In this document: piece after piece, positions 1 through 8,385 of the stretch
How positions within the stretch are numbered: position 1 is the first letter of the stretch
Layout: each line of letters opens with the position of its first letter
Assembly (NCBI RefSeq): GCF_900102105.1
Contig: NZ_FNBB01000012.1
Coordinates: forward strand, 1 to 64,000
DNA length: 64,000 nt
Direction: 5' to 3'
Origin: Agrobacterium pusense
GTDB taxonomy: Bacteria > Pseudomonadota > Alphaproteobacteria > Rhizobiales > Rhizobiaceae
The notes under the pieces: generated by a model
Told to the model about the DNA's origin: nothing
Database searches by the model: none
What the model saw: only the letters and a program-made list of their open reading frames with translations
Position numbers and translations under genes: made by a program

Positions 1-1
1 C

Positions 2-25
2 GATGACAAGGGCAAAGCAATCTAG
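2..25 (+). CDS. C-terminal tail of an upstream gene, possibly a sugar ABC transporter ATPase
   Basis: Seven codons reading DDKGKAI and then a TAG stop are open from the window edge. Sugar-importer ATPases of the MalK/UgpC type often end with a short strand of this sort (FD-x-x-G-x-A). The next gene is mannitol dehydrogenase, which in related polyol (smo/mtl) operons follows the transporter and sorbitol dehydrogenase genes. The reading is therefore plausible, but seven residues cannot prove it. Bases 26-144 hold no gene; a GAGG ribosome-binding site for mtlK lies near 132-135. Confidence 0.3.
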   Translation, partial: DDKGKAI

Positions 26-144
26 GCGGGGCTGGCCCTAAAGACGCAGCGGCTCGCCATTCGGTGGCGGCCGTTTGCAGATAGTCCGAATGCCCGCGAC
101 AGGGCGATTGGCAAGACCACCGTTTTCCCTTCGAGGATCATGAC

Positions 145-1629
145 ATGACATGCAAACTTTCCCTCACAACGCTTGACGACGCAAAAAAGACCGCGGCCGT
201 TCCGTCCTACAGCCGGGACGATCTTTCTGCCGGCATCGTGCATTTCGGCGTTGGCAATTTCCACCGCGCCCATCAGGCGGTTTATCTCGACGACCTGTTC
301 AACACCGGAGCGGACCATGACTTCGCGATCATCGGCGCGGGTGTCCTGCCGTCGGATACGGTGATGCGCGAAAAACTCGCCGCACAGGATTTCCTGACGA
401 CCGTTGTAGAGCAGGACAATAACCGCACCGGTGCGCGTGTCACCGGGCCGATGATCGATATTCTGCCGGTCGGCGACAGCGCGGCGATCGTCGAAAAACT
501 GGCCGATCCGAAGATCCGCATCGTCTCCATGACGATCACGGAAGGCGGTTATTTCATTGACGCCTCCGGCTCCTTCAATCCGCAGCATCCGGCGATTGCC
601 GAAGACGGCAGAAATCCGGCTTCGCCGAAAACCGTGTTCGGGCTGATCGTCGCCGGGCTGAAGGTGCGGCGCGACAGAGGCGTGCAGCCTTTCACCGTCA
701 TGTCCTGCGACAACATTCCGCATAATGGCAAGGTCACGAAAAATGCCGTGGTCGGGCTGGCGGCCCTGTCCGATCCGGCCTTTGCCAACTGGATTGGCGA
801 AAACGTTGCCTTCCCCAATTCGATGGTCGACCGCATCACGCCAGCCACCGGCGAGCGCGAACGCAACATCGCCCGGGATGACTTCAACATCGACGACAAC
901 TGGCCGGTCTTCTGCGAAGAATTCAAGCAATGGGTGATGGAGGATAATTTCCCGGCGGGCCGCCCGGCGCTCGAGAAGGCGGGCGTGCAGTTCGTATCCG
1001 ATGTTGCGCCCTATGAGCATATGAAAATCCGCATCCTCAATGGCGGCCATGCGGCAATCGCCTATCCTGCGGCGCTGCTCGACATCCACTTTGTCCACGA
1101 GGCGATGGAGCATCCGCTGATCCGGGCGTTTCTGGCAAAGCTCGAAAAGGAAGAGATCATACCGGTCATTCCGCCGGTGCCGGATACGGACCTCAATGAG
1201 TATTTCTCGCTGATCGAGCGGCGCTTTCTCAATCCGAAGATTGGCGACACCATTCCGCGTCTGGCGCAGGACGGTTCCAACCGCCAGCCGAAATTCATCC
1301 TGCCTTCCACCGCCGACCGGCTGGAGCGCGGAGAGGATATCATCGGTCTATCCCTTGTCTCGGCCTTGTGGTGCCGTTATTTTCAGGGCACCTCGGACAG
1401 CGGCAAGGAAATCGTCTTCAACGATGCCAGCGCCGAGCGCCTGCAGGCGGCGGCCATCAAGGCCAAGGACGATCCCATGGCCTTCCTCGCGCTTAACGAT
1501 ATTTTCGGAGCAGTTGCCGAATCGGAACTTTTCCGTAAACGCTTCGCCCACGCGCTGAAGACGCTGTGGCAAGAGGGTACAGCGAAGACCTTGCAGCTTT
1601 ATCTGGATGACAAGCTGGCTGAAAAGTGA
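145..1629 (+). CDS. mtlK: Mannitol 2-dehydrogenase (NAD-dependent, long-chain polyol dehydrogenase)
   Basis: This cytosolic enzyme oxidises D-mannitol to D-fructose with NAD. It has 494 residues, the usual family length. The nucleotide-binding fold begins near residue 31 (IVHFGVGNFHRAHQ). The catalytic signature K-x4-N-x2-H is present as K294, N299 and H302 in the stretch KIRILNGGH, matching the lysine/asparagine/histidine triad known for the polyol-specific long-chain dehydrogenases. The ATG at 145 has a GAGG site upstream. A HAD phosphatase follows 7 bp after the stop and a sugar kinase after that, so this looks like the downstream half of a polyol-uptake operon. Arabinitol or sorbitol are possible side substrates. 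Confidence 0.93.
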   Translation: MTCKLSLTTLDDAKKTAAVPSYSRDDLSAGIVHFGVGNFHRAHQAVYLDDLFNTGADHDFAIIGAGVLPSDTVMREKLAAQDFLTTVVEQDNNRTGARVTGPMIDILPVGDSAAIVEKLADPKIRIVSMTITEGGYFIDASGSFNPQHPAIAEDGRNPASPKTVFGLIVAGLKVRRDRGVQPFTVMSCDNIPHNGKVTKNAVVGLAALSDPAFANWIGENVAFPNSMVDRITPATGERERNIARDDFNIDDNWPVFCEEFKQWVMEDNFPAGRPALEKAGVQFVSDVAPYEHMKIRILNGGHAAIAYPAALLDIHFVHEAMEHPLIRAFLAKLEKEEIIPVIPPVPDTDLNEYFSLIERRFLNPKIGDTIPRLAQDGSNRQPKFILPSTADRLERGEDIIGLSLVSALWCRYFQGTSDSGKEIVFNDASAERLQAAAIKAKDDPMAFLALNDIFGAVAESELFRKRFAHALKTLWQEGTAKTLQLYLDDKLAEK

Positions 1630-1636
1630 CGATGAG

Positions 1637-2356
1637 ATGGAAGACGACACCGGCCCCCTTTTGATTTTCGACTGCGACGGCGTTCTTGTCGACAGCGAGC
1701 CGGTTTCCATCTCCGTCCTCCTCGACATGCTCTCCCATCTGGGTGTGACGATGGGGGAGGAGGAAGCCTATGAGCGCTTTCTCGGCCGAAGCGTCGCCAG
1801 CATGACAAGGACGTTGTTCGAGGACTACGGTGTCGAGACGGATATCGATTTTCTCGATCATATGCGGGCGACGCTGTTCGAGCGCTTCAAAAGCGAGTTG
1901 CAGCCGATCGACGGCATTGCGCAGACGCTCGACAGGCTTGTGCCATTCAGGCGCTGTGTTGCTTCCTCCAGTCAGCCGGAACGTATCCGTTATTCACTGG
2001 GGCTGGCCGGCCTGATCGACAAATTCGAACCGCATGTCTTCAGCGCCACCATGGTGAAGAACGGCAAGCCGGCGCCTGATCTCTTCCTGCACGCGGCGCG
2101 CCAGATGGGCGTCGATCCGCGTCACTGCATCGTGATCGAGGACAGCCCGGCCGGTATTGCCGCGGCAAAGGCCGCCGGCATGGGCGTTTTTGCTTTTACC
2201 GGTGGTTCGCATGCCCGTTTTCCCGCATTCCGTGAAAAGATCGCCGGGCTTGGCGCGGATGCCGTGTTTGACGCGATGCCGGATTTGGTCCAACTTGTCG
2301 GCAGCTATGTGGGGAAGGGCGGTTTGGGCGGCCAAGCGGAACGTGATGCAGGCTAA
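1637..2356 (+). CDS. HAD-superfamily sugar-phosphate phosphatase
   Basis: A 239-residue haloacid-dehalogenase hydrolase of the beta-phosphoglucomutase/phosphatase subfamily. Motif I is DCDGVLVDSEP near residues 12-22 (nucleophile and acid/base aspartates), motif II is the SSSQ stretch near 105, and motif III/IV is the IEDSPAGIAAAKAAGM block near 165. The VDSE extension and helical cap are typical of phosphatases acting on small phosphosugars. I place the start at the ATG at 1637, which gives the usual short lead before motif I; an earlier in-frame start at 1607 would overlap mtlK. It probably removes or recycles phosphorylated polyol or hexose intermediates in the same operon. The substrate cannot be read from the sequence. 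Confidence 0.85.
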   Translation: MEDDTGPLLIFDCDGVLVDSEPVSISVLLDMLSHLGVTMGEEEAYERFLGRSVASMTRTLFEDYGVETDIDFLDHMRATLFERFKSELQPIDGIAQTLDRLVPFRRCVASSSQPERIRYSLGLAGLIDKFEPHVFSATMVKNGKPAPDLFLHAARQMGVDPRHCIVIEDSPAGIAAAKAAGMGVFAFTGGSHARFPAFREKIAGLGADAVFDAMPDLVQLVGSYVGKGGLGGQAERDAG

Positions 2357-2416
2357 AACGGATTTCGCCTGCCGCCGCTGTCGCCGGGCCGTTGCGCAAG
2401 GGATGGAATTGCAGTC

Positions 2417-3994
2417 TTGAAGCGTCAAAATCTCGTCGCTGTCGATGTCGGCACCGCCAGCGCCCGGGCCGGCATTTTCGATGCGGCCGGCCGGCTGCTT
2501 GCCCGCGCCACCCATCCGATCCTGATGCAGAGACCGCAGGAAAACCACGCCGAACATGATTCCACCGACATATGGAAGGCGGTCTGCATCGTGGTAAGGG
2601 CAGCGCTTGCCGAGGCGGGTGTTCCGCCGGAAAGCATTGCTGCAATCGGTTTCGATGCCACCTGCTCGCTCGTCATCCGCGATGGGCGGGGTGAGCCGGT
2701 TTCGGTATCCGTGACCGGGGAAGACCGGTTCGACACCATCGTCTGGCTCGATCACCGGGCGATATCGGAGGCCGACCGGCTGACGGCATCGGGACACCGG
2801 GTGCTGGATTTCGCCGGCAACAGCGTCTCGCCGGAAATGCAGATGCCGAAGCTGATGTGGCTGAAGCAGCATATGCCCGAGAGCTGGTCGCGCATATCCT
2901 TCGCCTTCGATCTGGCGGATTTCCTGACGTGGAAAGCGACCGGTTCAGCAAAACGTTCAAATTGCACGCAGACGGCGAAGTGGAATTTTCTTGCGCAGGA
3001 AAATCCCGGCTGGCAGGCGGATTATCTCGAACTGGCGGGGCTTGCCGACTTGAGAGAGCGGGCAGGGCTCCCCGAAACCACCGTGATGCCGGGAGAAAGC
3101 ATCGGCCCGCTTTCGCCCGAAGCTGCAGCCGAGCTTGGTCTCGACACCGGTTGTCAGGTCGCTGCGGGCATGATCGACGCCTATGCCGGCGCGCTGGGGG
3201 CGCTGGGCGGATGCCTGTCTGCCGATGTTGGCCGCCATGTTGCGCTGATCGCCGGGACTTCGAGCTGCCTTGTTGCGGTGTCGGAGCGGCAGATGCCCGG
3301 CCATAGCCTCTGGGGCCCCTATTGGCAGGCGATCCTGCCCGGGCACTGGCTGGTGGAGGGCGGGCAATCGGCCACCGGCGCGCTGCTCGATCATATGGTA
3401 CGCATGCATGCAGCGGGCGGGGAGCCGGATACGGCGCTGCATGCCCGCATCGTTGCGCGGGTAACGGAATTGCGGGCGCTTGAGGGCGAGGCCTTTGCCG
3501 AGCGGCTGCATGTGCTGCCGGATTTTCACGGCAACCGCTCCCCGCTTGCCGATCCGCACGCCGTCGGCGTCATCAGCGGGCTGACATTGGATACGTCTTT
3601 CGACAGTCTCTGCCGTCTCTATTGGCGCACCGCCGTCGCGATTGCGCTCGGCGCGCGCCATGTGCTCGATGCGATGGAGCGTTTTGGTTATGCCGTGGAG
3701 AGCCTGCATGTCACTGGCGGACATGTGAAAAACCCGCTGCTGATGGAGCTTTATGCCGATGTGACCGGCAAGCGCATCGTGGTTCCCGCCACCGCCGATG
3801 CGGTGTTACTGGGCACGGCAATGACAGCGGCAACCGCCGGCGGGGTGCATGCAAGCCTCGCGGCTGCTGGCGCCGCCATGTATCCCGGCAACGCGGAAAT
3901 ATCAGGCGATCCGGCGCGGGGACCACGTTATGAGCGGGATTATCGCCGTTTTCTCGCCATGTACCGGCATCGTCAGGAGCTGGAAAGTCTTTGA
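2417..3994 (+). CDS. FGGY-family carbohydrate kinase (ribulokinase-like)
   Basis: A 525-residue sugar kinase with the two-domain actin-like fold. The N-terminal phosphate-1 loop reads AVDVGTASARAGIF (about residues 8-21), and the C-terminal adenosine region contains VTGGHVKNPLLMELYADVTG (about 432-451). The motif FDATCSLV and the WLDHRA block near residue 112 resemble the D-ribulokinase/FGGY-pentulose-kinase branch rather than xylulokinase. The start appears to be TTG at 2417; no in-frame ATG lies at a sensible place upstream. As the third gene after mtlK, it would phosphorylate the ketose made by the polyol dehydrogenases. The exact ketose (ribulose, xylulose or another) is not determined. 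Confidence 0.85.
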   Translation: MKRQNLVAVDVGTASARAGIFDAAGRLLARATHPILMQRPQENHAEHDSTDIWKAVCIVVRAALAEAGVPPESIAAIGFDATCSLVIRDGRGEPVSVSVTGEDRFDTIVWLDHRAISEADRLTASGHRVLDFAGNSVSPEMQMPKLMWLKQHMPESWSRISFAFDLADFLTWKATGSAKRSNCTQTAKWNFLAQENPGWQADYLELAGLADLRERAGLPETTVMPGESIGPLSPEAAAELGLDTGCQVAAGMIDAYAGALGALGGCLSADVGRHVALIAGTSSCLVAVSERQMPGHSLWGPYWQAILPGHWLVEGGQSATGALLDHMVRMHAAGGEPDTALHARIVARVTELRALEGEAFAERLHVLPDFHGNRSPLADPHAVGVISGLTLDTSFDSLCRLYWRTAVAIALGARHVLDAMERFGYAVESLHVTGGHVKNPLLMELYADVTGKRIVVPATADAVLLGTAMTAATAGGVHASLAAAGAAMYPGNAEISGDPARGPRYERDYRRFLAMYRHRQELESL

Positions 3995-4097
3995 CTTATC
4001 AGCGCGGAATTTTTGCTGACGGATGCCGCGCGATTCTTCTCCTGCGGGAGAAAAAACAGGTGGTGGCCACTCGATCCTGCCGCCTGCCAAGCGCAGA

Positions 4098-4997
4098 TCA
4101 GCCGCGTAGCGAGCGCTTCAGCGCGGCAAAGTTTTTCGCCCGCGCTTTTGTTGCGTCATCGGCCCCGGCGCTTAGTGCGCAGAGGGTGAATTCCAGCAGG
4201 GAAACCAGTTGCAGCAAGCCTTGGCCGCCATTTTGCGCCTGCGGCATGGCGAGACAGAGGTCGGCACTTTCCGGGCCCCATTCGTAAAAGCGCGTGGTGA
4301 TCAGCAACGTGCGGTAGCCGCTCTTGCGCGCCATTGCAGAAAGCCGCTGCAGCGGTGACAGGCTGCCGCCGCAATCCATGATGACGAGCAGGGTCTTCGC
4401 GGCGTCGAAATCCCACAGGGCAACATAGGCGGCGCTGTCGCTGCCGAGATAATGGATGTGCCCCCGGCTTTCGAGAAGACGCGCGTAGAAATGCCGCCCG
4501 GCATCGAGACCTTCCGGCGAGGTTGCCAGAAAGACATCGCCCGCCGTGGCGATCTCGTTCATGGCAAGCCGCCAGATTGACTGGGACGTCATGTCGAAGG
4601 CGGTCTGGACGGCCTGGATCTGCTGCGAAAGAAGCTGTGAAAACGGGTTGGACTGGCGTTCGCCGCCTTCCGCCGTTGCGGGCTGGTCCGCGCCGGCGGT
4701 TTCTTCGGCATGGCGCAGATCGGCGCGGATATCGCTGAACTGCCGGTATCCCAGCGAGCGCAGGAAACGTCCGACCGTCATCGGGCTGAGGCCGAGCTTC
4801 GCAGCCAGCGTCTGCGCCGTCTCGAACGGTAATTCGTCGAGATGTTCGATCAGATATTTGGCGATCTTGCGCTCGGAAGGGGTGCCTGCCTTCATGGCGC
4901 GCGTAAGGTTCAACAGCAGCTTTTCCACCAACGCCTCATTCTTATCTTTATTGAACGATGATGCATGCGCGCGCGCAAACAAGCGTGCGAACCGCAA
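4098..4997 (-). CDS. RpiR/MurR-family transcriptional regulator (HTH plus SIS domain)
   Basis: A 299-residue one-component regulator. The N-terminal RpiR helix-turn-helix covers about residues 30-105, with the recognition region LAAKLGLSPMTVGRFLRSLGY. The C-terminal SIS (sugar isomerase) domain covers about 145-270 and normally binds a phosphosugar. The gene converges on the FGGY kinase, 103 bp apart, and is the only regulator beside the mannitol dehydrogenase operon, so it may sense a phosphosugar from that pathway. That link is inference. The first 13 or so residues are rich in Arg and Ala and the true start could be a later codon. The 229 bp on its upstream side are AT-rich around 5054-5110 and probably hold divergent promoters. 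Confidence 0.85.
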   Translation of the reverse strand: MRFARLFARAHASSFNKDKNEALVEKLLLNLTRAMKAGTPSERKIAKYLIEHLDELPFETAQTLAAKLGLSPMTVGRFLRSLGYRQFSDIRADLRHAEETAGADQPATAEGGERQSNPFSQLLSQQIQAVQTAFDMTSQSIWRLAMNEIATAGDVFLATSPEGLDAGRHFYARLLESRGHIHYLGSDSAAYVALWDFDAAKTLLVIMDCGGSLSPLQRLSAMARKSGYRTLLITTRFYEWGPESADLCLAMPQAQNGGQGLLQLVSLLEFTLCALSAGADDATKARAKNFAALKRSLRG

Positions 4998-5226
4998 TTT
5001 GACGGTGGGGGATAGCTTTTCCGGCCTTGTCCTCCACCGGACCGGAATGCGAATTATGATAGGTATATTATTATATTTTAGAGATACCTTTTATTCAAGA
5101 GAAATTCCATCTCCGGTTTAGATCGCGCTAATCTACCTTTTGGGTCCCAGTCTTGCGCAGGATGGGGTCATTGCCTATCTCCTCCTGAGAGAGTGCCCCA
5201 ACCCGAGAAGCTTCAAGGAGTTCCGA

Positions 5227-5964
5227 ATGATTTTTGATGCGGCGCGGCTCGCCTTCCAAAATCTCTTTGCCGCCGAAACCCGGTCGGTATTCTGGAAGGT
5301 ACTGGGGCTCACCCTTCTCGTGCTCGCGGCCCTGTGGTTCGCCATCCGCTCGATCTTCATCTATTTCGCCCTGCCATGGATAGACGCGCTGATTCCCGGC
5401 GTGCCGGACTGGGCGGGCTGGCTGAGCTTCGTTTTCGCCATTTTCGCCGGAATAGGGCTGGCTTTGGCACTGGCGCTGCTCATCTCGCCGGTCACTGCCG
5501 TCATCGCCGGCCTGTTTCTCGACGATGTCGCCGAAGTGGTTGAAAAAAAGAGCTATCCGGACGATCCGCCCGGCAAGGCGATGCCGATGGGCGAGGCCGT
5601 GCTCTCCTCCATCAAGTTTTTCGGCGTTGTCATTGCCGGCAACCTCATTGCGCTTTTTCTGCTGCTTGTTCCCGGTATCAACCTCATCGCGTTTTTTCTA
5701 GTGAACGGTTACCTGCTCGGCCGGGAATTCTTCGAATTCGCGGCGATGCGTTTCCGCTCGCCCGCTGACGCCCGGCTGTTCCGGGTAAAACACCGCACCA
5801 CCGTCTTCATGGCCGGGCTGGTCATTGCGGCCTTTCTGGCGGTTCCATTCCTCAACCTGCTGACGCCGCTTTTTGCGGCCTCCATGATGGTGCATCTGCA
5901 CAAGGCTGTCAGCCGCCGCGACCCTTCATTCGCCGCCAGCCGAACCGAACAGCTGCGCGGGTAA
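5227..5964 (+). CDS. EI24/CysZ-like integral membrane protein
   Basis: A 245-residue inner-membrane protein of the EI24 domain family, which includes the sulfate-uptake protein CysZ. Four hydrophobic blocks are visible at about residues 18-50, 57-97, 120-160 and 190-220, with the polar stretch EVVEKKSYPDDPPG between the second and third. The ATG at 5227 has an AGGAG site 6 bases upstream, which is better than an earlier in-frame start. The 3' end overlaps the convergent nth gene by 39 bp. Transport of sulfate is known only for some relatives; no cysteine-synthesis genes are nearby, so the substrate is left open. Confidence 0.82.
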   Translation: MIFDAARLAFQNLFAAETRSVFWKVLGLTLLVLAALWFAIRSIFIYFALPWIDALIPGVPDWAGWLSFVFAIFAGIGLALALALLISPVTAVIAGLFLDDVAEVVEKKSYPDDPPGKAMPMGEAVLSSIKFFGVVIAGNLIALFLLLVPGINLIAFFLVNGYLLGREFFEFAAMRFRSPADARLFRVKHRTTVFMAGLVIAAFLAVPFLNLLTPLFAASMMVHLHKAVSRRDPSFAASRTEQLRG

Positions 5965-6708
5965 TTCCACCAGCGGCGCCGGAATATCGAAGGTCTTTTC
6001 CGGCGATTTGCAGATATCGGCAATCACGCAACGCTCGCATTCCGGCTTGCGTGCCTTGCAGCAGTAACGCCCGTGCAGGATCAGCCAGTGATGCGCATGG
6101 AACAGATATTCTTTAGGAATGATGCGGATCAGCCGGTCTTCAACCTCGTCAGGGGTCTTGCCCGGCGCAAGACAGAGCCGGTTGGCGATGCGGAACACAT
6201 GTGTGTCCACCGCAAGCGTGGGCACGCCGAAGGCCATCGACATCACCACATTGGCCGTCTTGCGGCCCACACCGGGAAGCGTCACCAGTTCGTCGCGGGT
6301 CTTCGGCACCTCGCCGCCGAAATTGTCGATCAGCATCTGCGACAGGGCAATGACGTTCTTCGCCTTGTTACGGTAAAGCCCGATGGTCTTGATGTAACCG
6401 ATCAGTTCTTCCTCGCCGAGCGCCAGCATCTTTTCCGGCGTATCGGCCACCCTGAACAGCGCGCGGGTGGCCCGGTTCACGCCCACATCGGTCGCCTGTG
6501 CGGACAGCGCCACAGCCACCAGCAGGGTGAAGGGATTGGTATGTTCCAGCTCGCCTTTCGGTTCCGGCCGCTGGATGGAAAAGCGGCGGAAGATTTCGCT
6601 GAGCTCCTCCCTGGAATAGGCCGTCTTCACCCGCGCCGGCCTGCGCGCGGCTGCCGGATTTGACTTTTTCAAGGTTTGGGTGCTGGATCGTTTCTTGGCG
6701 ATTGTCAT
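5926..6708 (-). CDS. nth: Endonuclease III (DNA glycosylase/AP lyase)
   Basis: This base-excision-repair enzyme removes oxidised pyrimidines and cleaves the abasic site. It has 260 residues, longer than E. coli Nth because of a basic N-terminal extension of about 30 residues rich in Lys, Arg and Ala. The helix-hairpin-helix motif LPGVGRKTA carries the catalytic K150, the aspartate is D168 in AVDTHVFR, and four cysteines (217, 224, 227, 233; spacing C-x6-C-x2-C-x5-C) bind the 4Fe-4S cluster. All key residues are intact. The 3' end overlaps the convergent EI24 gene, and the start faces the divergent DUF2244 gene 37 bp away. Confidence 0.96.
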   Translation of the reverse strand: MTIAKKRSSTQTLKKSNPAAARRPARVKTAYSREELSEIFRRFSIQRPEPKGELEHTNPFTLLVAVALSAQATDVGVNRATRALFRVADTPEKMLALGEEELIGYIKTIGLYRNKAKNVIALSQMLIDNFGGEVPKTRDELVTLPGVGRKTANVVMSMAFGVPTLAVDTHVFRIANRLCLAPGKTPDEVEDRLIRIIPKEYLFHAHHWLILHGRYCCKARKPECERCVIADICKSPEKTFDIPAPLVELPAQLFGSAGGE

Positions 6709-6745
6709 GGATTATCTATAGCCAGCCCGCTCAAAGGAAAGCAAC

Positions 6746-7228
6746 GTGGATACGCTCAACGACCAGCCGATTTTCGCGGCGGAACTCGTTCCGCACCGTT
6801 CGCTTGGCCGCCGCGGTTTCCGGCTGCTTCTCATCCTGTCGGGATTTGCCTGCCTGATCTATGGCGGCTTTTTCTTCGCCACTGGAGCGTGGCCGATCGG
6901 CCTGTTTTTCGGACTGGATTTTCTGCTGCTTTATATCGCTTTCCGCGCCAATTACCGGGCGGCCAAGGCGCGGGAGGAGGTCAGCGTCTCGCGCACCAGC
7001 CTGTCGATCCGAAAATTCTCCCCTGCCGGACGAATGGTGGAGCATCGCTTCAATCCGTTCTGGGCGCGTTTCAGGGTGAGGCGGCATGACGAGATCGGCA
7101 TCGTCTCGATGCATGTGACGGGCGAGGGCCGGGCGACCGACATCGGCTCGTTCCTCAATCCGGATGATCGGGAAAGCTTTGCCAAGGCGTTTGGCGGTGC
7201 GCTGGCGACGGTGCGGCGGCGGATGTAA
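6746..7228 (+). CDS. DUF2244 domain membrane protein
   Basis: A 160-residue protein of the DUF2244 family, which is common in alphaproteobacteria and of unknown function. Two adjacent membrane segments lie at about residues 26-68 (FRLLLILSGFACLIYGGFFF and GLFFGLDFLLLYIAF), followed by a cytoplasmic or periplasmic beta-rich half with conserved aromatic and arginine residues (FNPFWARFRVRRHDE). It is transcribed divergently from nth. It is followed by a 115-bp repeat element and then the Ada-like gene, so it does not look like part of a longer operon. Confidence 0.8.
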   Translation: MDTLNDQPIFAAELVPHRSLGRRGFRLLLILSGFACLIYGGFFFATGAWPIGLFFGLDFLLLYIAFRANYRAAKAREEVSVSRTSLSIRKFSPAGRMVEHRFNPFWARFRVRRHDEIGIVSMHVTGEGRATDIGSFLNPDDRESFAKAFGGALATVRRRM

Positions 7229-7249
7229 GAGGATAATCCAGCTCTCCCT

Positions 7250-7364
7250 CCGTCATTCCGGCCTGAGCCGGAATCCAGCCGACGCGCGTCGGCGCGGCGG
7301 AAAAGACTCCTTTCAGCCCAAGGACTTGGGCTGGCTGGATATCGGCTCGAGGCCGGTATGACGG
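7250..7364 (+). repeat. 115-bp modular palindromic repeat (family 1), copy A
   Basis: Bounded by CCGTCAT and ATGACGG. Each end is itself a hairpin built on CCGGC/GCCGG flanking CTGAG or CGAGG. The interior carries a GACGCGCGTC hairpin and a CAGCCCAAG/CTTGGGCTG hairpin, with CCAGC and GCTGG pairing as the stem beneath the ends. It fills most of the 216-bp gap between the DUF2244 and Ada-like genes. The layout resembles paired REP sequences (REPIN or BIME). Confidence 0.9.
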
Positions 7365-7444
7365 TAGAAATGGAGCAGGGCGCAAGAAACGGGTGGAGAC
7401 GACCACACTTTAATGGTTTTCTCTTGTGCGTTAGGAGATTTGCG

Positions 7445-8317
7445 ATGAACGCCAATATTGCGCTGAACGAAGACATCACCCCCATCGGATCCGATTACGA
7501 CACGGTGCGCGGGGTCATCGAGCTTTTGACGCTGGATTATCGCGAGCAGCCCTCCCTCGAAGCCATTGCCGCAAGGCTCGGCCAGTCACCGACGCAATTG
7601 CAGAAGACTTTCACCCGCTGGGCCGGCCTTTCGCCCAAGGCATTCCTTCAGGCTGTAACGCTCGATCATGCCAAGCGGCTTTTGCGCGAGGAGGATCTGC
7701 CGCTGCTCGAAACCTCGATCGAGGTCGGCATGTCGGGGCCGGGACGCCTGCACGACCTCTTCGTCACGCATGAAGCCATGTCGCCCGGCGAATGGAAGGC
7801 GAAGGGCGGCGGGCTGACGATCCGTTACGGGTTCCACGCCTCGCCCTTCGGTCTTGCGCTGGTCATGGTGACCGATCGTGGCCTTGCCGGCTGCGCTTTT
7901 GCCGATCCGGGTGAGGAGAGGGCCTGTTTTGAGGACATGGCCGGCCGCTGGCCGAATGCGGATTATGTCGAGGATCGCGAAGCGACCGCGCCTTATGCCG
8001 CCCGTATCTTCGATCCGTCCATGTGGTCGGCGGACAGGCCGCTGCGTGTTGTGCTGCTTGGCACGGATTTTCAGGTGCGGGTATGGGAAAGCCTCCTCAA
8101 AATCCCGATGGGCCGCGCGGTCACCTATTCGCACATCGCCTGTGATATCGGCCAGCCCACCGCCTCCCGTGCCGTGGGTGCCGCAGTGGGGGCAAACCCG
8201 GTGTCCTTCGTCGTTCCCTGCCATCGCGCTGTCGGCAAAAGCGGGGCTCTAACGGGTTACCATTGGGGCCTCACCCGCAAGCGGGCGATGCTGGGTTGGG
8301 AAACGGGGAAGGTGTGA
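7445..8317 (+). CDS. Ada-like AraC-type HTH fused to O6-methylguanine-DNA methyltransferase
   Basis: A 290-residue protein with an AraC-type helix-turn-helix (about residues 20-115) followed by a suicide methyltransferase domain (about 125-285). The active-site PCHR motif is at 258-261 with C259 as the methyl acceptor, and the arginine-finger helix SRAVGAAVG precedes it. Compared with E. coli Ada it lacks the N-terminal zinc-cysteine domain that accepts methyl from phosphotriesters, so it may repair without the classical Ada switch. The ATG at 7445 has an AGGAG site 9 bases upstream. It is likely monocistronic: a repeat lies before it and a short repeat remnant (about 8324-8365) after it. Confidence 0.9.
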   Translation: MNANIALNEDITPIGSDYDTVRGVIELLTLDYREQPSLEAIAARLGQSPTQLQKTFTRWAGLSPKAFLQAVTLDHAKRLLREEDLPLLETSIEVGMSGPGRLHDLFVTHEAMSPGEWKAKGGGLTIRYGFHASPFGLALVMVTDRGLAGCAFADPGEERACFEDMAGRWPNADYVEDREATAPYAARIFDPSMWSADRPLRVVLLGTDFQVRVWESLLKIPMGRAVTYSHIACDIGQPTASRAVGAAVGANPVSFVVPCHRAVGKSGALTGYHWGLTRKRAMLGWETGKV

Positions 8318-8323
8318 GGCTGT

Positions 8324-8365
8324 CTCTCTCATCCCTGTGCTTGTCACAGGAAAGAGGGGTGTCTG
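8324..8365. repeat. Family 1 repeat remnant (CCTGTG arm)
   Basis: TCATCCCTGTGCTTGTCACAGG (first 20 bases within it) is the CCTGTG-CTTGT-CACAGG end arm of family 1 with no interior, between the Ada-like gene and the SorC-type regulator. Confidence 0.55.
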
Positions 8366-8385
8366 AGTAGGCTGCCTGACAACGC

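Noticed and set aside
22..1113. A 363-codon open frame on the minus strand opposite the mannitol dehydrogenase
   Set aside because: It is antisense to mtlK, rich in Arg, Gly and His with no family motifs, and lacks a ribosome-binding site. GC-rich genomes give long antisense frames of this kind.
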